A stretch of DNA of 64,000 nucleotides from Pseudomaricurvus alkylphenolicus (GTDB lineage: Bacteria; Pseudomonadota; Gammaproteobacteria; Pseudomonadales; Cellvibrionaceae). The notes under the pieces were generated by a model. That model did not search any database and had not been told where the DNA came from. It worked only from the letters and a program-made list of their open reading frames with translations. The stretch covers positions 386,157 through 450,156 of the forward strand of contig NZ_JAAQPI010000002.1 in the NCBI RefSeq assembly GCF_011683955.1, in the 5' to 3' direction. The translations under genes and the position numbers were made by a program. Below, in pieces: positions 60,497 to 64,000 of this stretch; position 1 is the first letter of the stretch; each line of letters starts with the position of its first letter.

Positions 60497-61093
60497 ATGG
60501 GGCCATTACAGGAAATCGGCCACTTGATCGTACAAACGCTCGGATCGCTTTATCTGCTGATCGTTATGCTGCGATTTTTGCTGCAGCTGGCGCGGGCGGA
60601 CTTCTACAATCCCATTTCCCAGTTTGCGGTTAAGGCAACTAACCCGCTGCTGATACCCATCCGAAGGGTAGTTCCGGGCATTTTCGGTATCGACATGTCG
60701 TCGCTGGTGCTGGGTCTGATCATCCAGATCCTGGTGTTCTACCTCAGTGCTTTCATTTTTCAGGTCGGCGGCGCAAATCCGGTCAATGTCCTGGTCTGGT
60801 CCCTGGTTGGACTGCTTTCCCTGGTGGCCAATATATTCTTTTGGGGGCTGTTGATCATGGTGATCGCCAGCTGGGTGGCCCCTCACAGCCAAAACCCGGC
60901 ACTGCTGCTGGTGCGACAGCTGGTCGAGCCGGTGATGGCGCCGTTCCGCAAGTTGATCCCCGATATGGGCGGCATCGATATTTCGCCGATCTTTGCGTTC
61001 CTGGCGCTGAATGTGGTCCAGATTCTGATCCGGCATCTAGCGGCGGCGACAGGCATGGGACCGGCCGTGCAACAGATGATTCTCGGTATTTAA
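60497..61093 (+). CDS. yggT: YggT family integral membrane protein
   Basis: 198 residues from the ATG at 60497, which has AGGAGA upstream. Two tandem YGGT domains, each a pair of helices: LGSLYLLIVMLRFLLQLAR with NPISQFAVKATNPLLIPIRRVVPG, and LVANIFFWGLLIMVIASWV with LLVRQLVEPVMAPFRKLIPDMGGIDISP. Inner-membrane protein of unclear role, linked to osmotic stress or cell division in some species. Usual place after proC. Confidence 0.93.
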   Translation: MGPLQEIGHLIVQTLGSLYLLIVMLRFLLQLARADFYNPISQFAVKATNPLLIPIRRVVPGIFGIDMSSLVLGLIIQILVFYLSAFIFQVGGANPVNVLVWSLVGLLSLVANIFFWGLLIMVIASWVAPHSQNPALLLVRQLVEPVMAPFRKLIPDMGGIDISPIFAFLALNVVQILIRHLAAATGMGPAVQQMILGI

Positions 61094-61138
61094 CCGAATT
61101 ACCCCTAGCGACCCGATTTTTAGCTGGAGTTTTCTCCC

Positions 61139-62302
61139 TTGTCCCAAGCCGACACTACCCAACACCCTTGCCACGCCAGTGACAATGTAGGCCTGGTAAT
61201 GCCTGAAGTTTTCCACTTCGACACGCCGTTGAAGCTGGCCTGTGGCCGCACACTGGAAACCTACGACCTGGTGGTGGAGACCTATGGCAAACTGAATGCC
61301 GAACGCAGCAACGCCATACTGATTTGCCACGCCCTGTCCGGGCACCATCACGCCGCCGGTTATCACAGCGAGGATGATCGCAAGCCGGGCTGGTGGGATG
61401 CCTATATCGGTCCAGGCAAGCCCATAGATACCAACCGCTTTTTTATTGTCTCCCTCAATAATCTGGGCGGCTGCCATGGTTCCACCGGACCGCGTTCCAT
61501 CAATCCGGAAACCGGCAAGCCCTGGGGTGCGGATTTTCCCAATCTGCGGGCTCGCGACTGGGTGCATTCCCAGGCGCGGCTGGCAGATCGCCTGGGTATT
61601 GAGCAATGGGCCGCTGTGATTGGCGGCAGCCTTGGCGGTATGCAGGCCATGCGCTGGTCCCTGGAGTATCCGCAGCGCCTGCGCCACTGTGTGGTCATCG
61701 CCTCGGCCATGAAACTCACCGCTCAGAACATCGCCTTTAACGAAACCGCCCGTGCGGCTATTACCTCTGACCCCAGTTACCACCACGGCAACTATCAGGA
61801 CCACGATACCTATCCAAAGGGGGGCCTGTCGGTGGCACGCATGATCGGCCACATCACTTACTTGTCTGACGATGGCATGGGACAGAAGTTTGGCCGGGAA
61901 ATCCGCTCAGGAAGCTTTGCACAGGGTTCAGATGAACCCGTTGAGTTCCAGATTGAAAGCTATCTGCGGTATCAGGGCGATGTGTTTTCCGACAGCTTCG
62001 ACGCCAATACCTACATACTGATGACACGGGCACTGGACTACTTTGATCTGGCGCGCGAGTACGACGACGATCCGGTAAAGGCATTCAGCCGTGCCCAGTG
62101 CCGTTACCTGGTGGTTTCGTTTACCACGGACTGGCGTTTTGCGCCGGAGCGCTCTCGAGAGATCGTCGACGCACTGGTTGGTGCCGACAAACCCGTCAGC
62201 TACGCCGAGGTGGAGTCCGCCTATGGCCACGATGCCTTCCTGATTCCCATCGACCGTTATTACCGCCTGTTCAGCGAATACATGAAAGGGGTCGAGACCT
62301 GA
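61139..62302 (+). CDS. metX: Homoserine O-acyltransferase (MetX)
   Basis: Activates homoserine for methionine synthesis. TTG start with GGAG nine bases upstream, 387 residues. Alpha/beta-hydrolase fold: [20 protein letters not shown], nucleophile [12 protein letters not shown] (serine near 160), [12 protein letters not shown] with the aspartate region and YGHDAFLI with the histidine. In Pseudomonas relatives with a neighbouring metW the enzyme uses succinyl-CoA; acetyl-CoA cannot be excluded from sequence. Overlaps metW (TGATG). The product should feed metY at 40 kb. Confidence 0.95.
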   Translation: MSQADTTQHPCHASDNVGLVMPEVFHFDTPLKLACGRTLETYDLVVETYGKLNAERSNAILICHALSGHHHAAGYHSEDDRKPGWWDAYIGPGKPIDTNRFFIVSLNNLGGCHGSTGPRSINPETGKPWGADFPNLRARDWVHSQARLADRLGIEQWAAVIGGSLGGMQAMRWSLEYPQRLRHCVVIASAMKLTAQNIAFNETARAAITSDPSYHHGNYQDHDTYPKGGLSVARMIGHITYLSDDGMGQKFGREIRSGSFAQGSDEPVEFQIESYLRYQGDVFSDSFDANTYILMTRALDYFDLAREYDDDPVKAFSRAQCRYLVVSFTTDWRFAPERSREIVDALVGADKPVSYAEVESAYGHDAFLIPIDRYYRLFSEYMKGVET

Positions 62303-62910
62303 TGTCACTCTCACTACGTACTGATCTGGATGTCATCCAGGCCTGGATTCGGGATGGCAGTCGGGTTCTCGACCTGGGTTGCGGTGACGGCACTTTGATG
62401 CAGAATCTGCGCGATCATAAGCGCGTCACCGGATACGGGCTGGAAATCGATCCGGACCACATCACTACCTGTATTGGCAAAGGCCTGAATGTCATTGATC
62501 AAAACCTTAATGACGGCCTCGCCAACTTTGCTGACAACAGCTTCGACAGTGTGGTGATGACTCAAGCGCTGCAGACCATGCACGCCCCACACGAAGTACT
62601 GCTGGAAATGTTGCGGGTGGGCAAAGAGTGTATTGTCACCTTCCCCAATTTCGGGCACTGGAAAGCCCGTTGGCACCTGCTTTACAACGGCCGCATGCCG
62701 GTGTCCGATCTACTCCCCTATCAGTGGTACGACACGCCTAATATCCATTTCTGCACCTTTAAGGATTTTGAGGTCCTGTGTCGCTCTCTGGACATTAACA
62801 TTCTGCAGCGGCAGGTGGTGGCTGAACGGCCGATCAGCAAACTGCTCAAGGATCTGCGACCCAACCTGTTCGGGGAAACCGCCATCTATCACCTGCGAAA
62901 ACGCCAGTGA
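62302..62910 (+). CDS. metW: Methionine biosynthesis protein MetW
   Basis: SAM-methyltransferase-fold protein, 202 residues, ATG overlapping the metX stop by one base. SAM motif VLDLGCGDGTLMQNL (~residues 19-33), VVMTQALQTMHAPHEVL, and the family mark FPNFGHWKARWHLLYNGRMP. It is required with MetX for acyltransferase function in several species; its own catalytic reaction is unknown. Confidence 0.95.
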   Translation: MSLSLRTDLDVIQAWIRDGSRVLDLGCGDGTLMQNLRDHKRVTGYGLEIDPDHITTCIGKGLNVIDQNLNDGLANFADNSFDSVVMTQALQTMHAPHEVLLEMLRVGKECIVTFPNFGHWKARWHLLYNGRMPVSDLLPYQWYDTPNIHFCTFKDFEVLCRSLDINILQRQVVAERPISKLLKDLRPNLFGETAIYHLRKRQ

Positions 62911-62972
62911 AGCGCTTGCTCGAAAGCAACTACACTTAGGGAGAGCCACTTCGCTTTTTCAAGGAGAAGAAC

Positions 62973-63428
62973 ATGAATAGCCTAACAATATACCGAGCAG
63001 GGCTGGCCCTGTTGCTGTTGTTGGCGAGCAGCCTGCTGCAGGCAAGCAACAAGCCATACACCACCTTTGGTGACCACAAAGTGCTGCATACGGTGTTTAA
63101 CAGCAGCTTTATTCAGCCCAATATTGCCAGCGCCTATAACCTCACGCGGGGTAAAGATCGTGCACTGATAAATGTTGCCCTGATCCGCAGTACAGAATCC
63201 GGTAACAGCAATGGCCTGCCCGCCAAGGTCACCGGAACCGTTGCCAATCTGATGCAGCAGCAACGCAGCCTGGAGTTTATTGAAATCCACGAGCAGAATG
63301 CCGTGTACTACCTGGCGCCACTGCGCTTTACCAATGAAGAAGTGCTGCACTTTAATCTGGAAGTCACCCCCAAGGGCCAGGGCAAATCCTATACCGTTAA
63401 ATTCAGTAAGAAACTCTATGTCGACTGA
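62973..63428 (+). CDS. DUF4426 periplasmic protein
   Basis: 151 residues with a signal peptide ([16 protein letters not shown], cleavage near residue 25). The mature part is a beta-rich domain of the DUF4426 family ([44 protein letters not shown]). The family stands next to metW and rdgB in Pseudomonas relatives; its role is unknown. Preceded by AAGGAG and overlaps rdgB by 11 bases. Confidence 0.9.
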   Translation: MNSLTIYRAGLALLLLLASSLLQASNKPYTTFGDHKVLHTVFNSSFIQPNIASAYNLTRGKDRALINVALIRSTESGNSNGLPAKVTGTVANLMQQQRSLEFIEIHEQNAVYYLAPLRFTNEEVLHFNLEVTPKGQGKSYTVKFSKKLYVD

Positions 63429-64000
63429 TGCTAAGGGCGAACGCCCCCGAATTGTGCTGGCCAGTGGAAATGCCGGCAAGCTGAATGAATTCCGAACCCT
63501 GTTGCAGGGATTCGATATCCTGCCGCAGTCGGACTTTGATCTGGACAGTGCCGAGGAGACCGGCCTCAGCTTTGTGGAAAACGCGATTCTGAAAGCCCGC
63601 CACGCCTGCCAGTTTACCGGATTGCCCGCCATCGCCGACGATTCCGGCCTGGAGGTGGATGCCCTGCAAGGGCAACCCGGCATCCATTCGGCCCGCTTCG
63701 CCGGCGTGGATGGCGCCGGCAAAGACGCTGCCAACAATGCCAAGTTACTGAACAGTCTGGCCGGATTGTCCCAGGAAGAGCGCGGGGCGCGCTTCCAATG
63801 TGTGCTGGTCTATATGCGCCATGCGGAAGACCCCACGCCGCTGGTGTGCCAGGCCAGCTGGGAGGGCAAGATCCTGCACCAGCCCAGCGGCGAAGGCGGC
63901 TTTGGTTACGACCCTCTGTTTTACGTGGAGCAGCATCAGTGCAGCGCCGCCGAACTGAGCAAGGAACAGAAAAACGCCATCAGCCATCGCGGTAAAGCTA
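63418..64000 (+). CDS. rdgB: XTP/dITP diphosphatase, partial at right edge
   Basis: House-cleaning nucleotide pyrophosphatase that removes non-canonical purine triphosphates. 194 residues are visible of about 200, so only the extreme C-terminus is missing. [29 protein letters not shown], the [20 protein letters not shown] active-site segment and [11 protein letters not shown] are intact. Starts inside the last codons of the DUF4426 gene. Confidence 0.95.
   Translation, partial: MSTDAKGERPRIVLASGNAGKLNEFRTLLQGFDILPQSDFDLDSAEETGLSFVENAILKARHACQFTGLPAIADDSGLEVDALQGQPGIHSARFAGVDGAGKDAANNAKLLNSLAGLSQEERGARFQCVLVYMRHAEDPTPLVCQASWEGKILHQPSGEGGFGYDPLFYVEQHQCSAAELSKEQKNAISHRGKA

Overview
The window is chromosomal DNA from a gammaproteobacterium close to the Pseudomonas/Cellvibrio line, most likely a marine member of the Cellvibrionales type; the exact genus cannot be fixed from the sequence alone. 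Gene order supports this. Long blocks follow the Pseudomonas order: hemE-gltD-gltB, damX-like-aroB-aroK-pilQPONM/mrcA, maeB, rpmE-priA-SPOR-hslVU-DUF971, ubiE-ubiJ-ubiB-hisI-hisE-tatABC, dtd-pip, tkt-epd-pgk-fba, and pilU-pilT/yggS-proC-yggT-metX-metW-DUF4426-rdgB. No rRNA, tRNA, CRISPR array, prophage or insertion sequence was recognised. Coding density is high, and most of the window is core housekeeping sequence.

Layout. Positions 1-8.1 kb, minus strand: a partial HD-GYP protein with an altered HD signature, hemE, and the glutamate synthase pair gltBD with a terminator behind it. 8.3-16.7 kb, minus: one long operon pilM-N-O-P-Q-aroK-aroB-damX-like, joining type IV pilus alignment/secretin assembly to the shikimate pathway and closed by a hairpin terminator near 8.15 kb. 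16.8-19.5 kb, plus: divergent mrcA (PBP1A). 19.6-21.4 kb, minus: malic enzyme and ribosomal protein L31. 21.6-26.9 kb, plus: priA, a SPOR protein, hslVU behind a heat-shock-like promoter, and a DUF971 gene. 27.0-31.4 kb, plus: an RND efflux pair without an outer-membrane partner. 31.5-36.8 kb, plus: ubiquinone synthesis, two histidine genes and tatABC.

36.8-43 kb, minus: a response regulator/HD-GYP protein with a tiny membrane protein, dtd (TTG start), a prolyl iminopeptidase, the sulfhydrylase metY followed by a small membrane-protein frame interrupted by two TGA codons, and a type II NADH dehydrogenase. 43.1-49.8 kb is the least conventional stretch. It holds topB behind a LexA-type box, a membrane-anchored coiled-coil protein, and a signalling group: a response regulator fused to a CheC/CheX-like domain, a divergent protein with two MshEN-like modules and a CheX-type domain, and a GGDEF protein. 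49.8-56.2 kb, minus: an alpha/beta hydrolase and the carbon-metabolism cluster tkt-epd-pgk-fba. 56.5-64 kb: pilU and pilT (minus), then yggS, proC, yggT, metX, metW, a DUF4426 gene and the start of rdgB (plus).

Working together: the window carries much of the type IV pilus inner-membrane and secretin machinery plus both retraction-type ATPases. It also has several cyclic-di-GMP proteins (two HD-GYP, one GGDEF, one MshEN-type) and a split methionine pathway (metX/metW at 61-63 kb, metY at 40 kb). The items most worth following up are the two-TGA frame at 39.9-40.1 kb, the MshEN/CheX signalling group at 46.5-49.8 kb, and the LexA-type box in front of topB.
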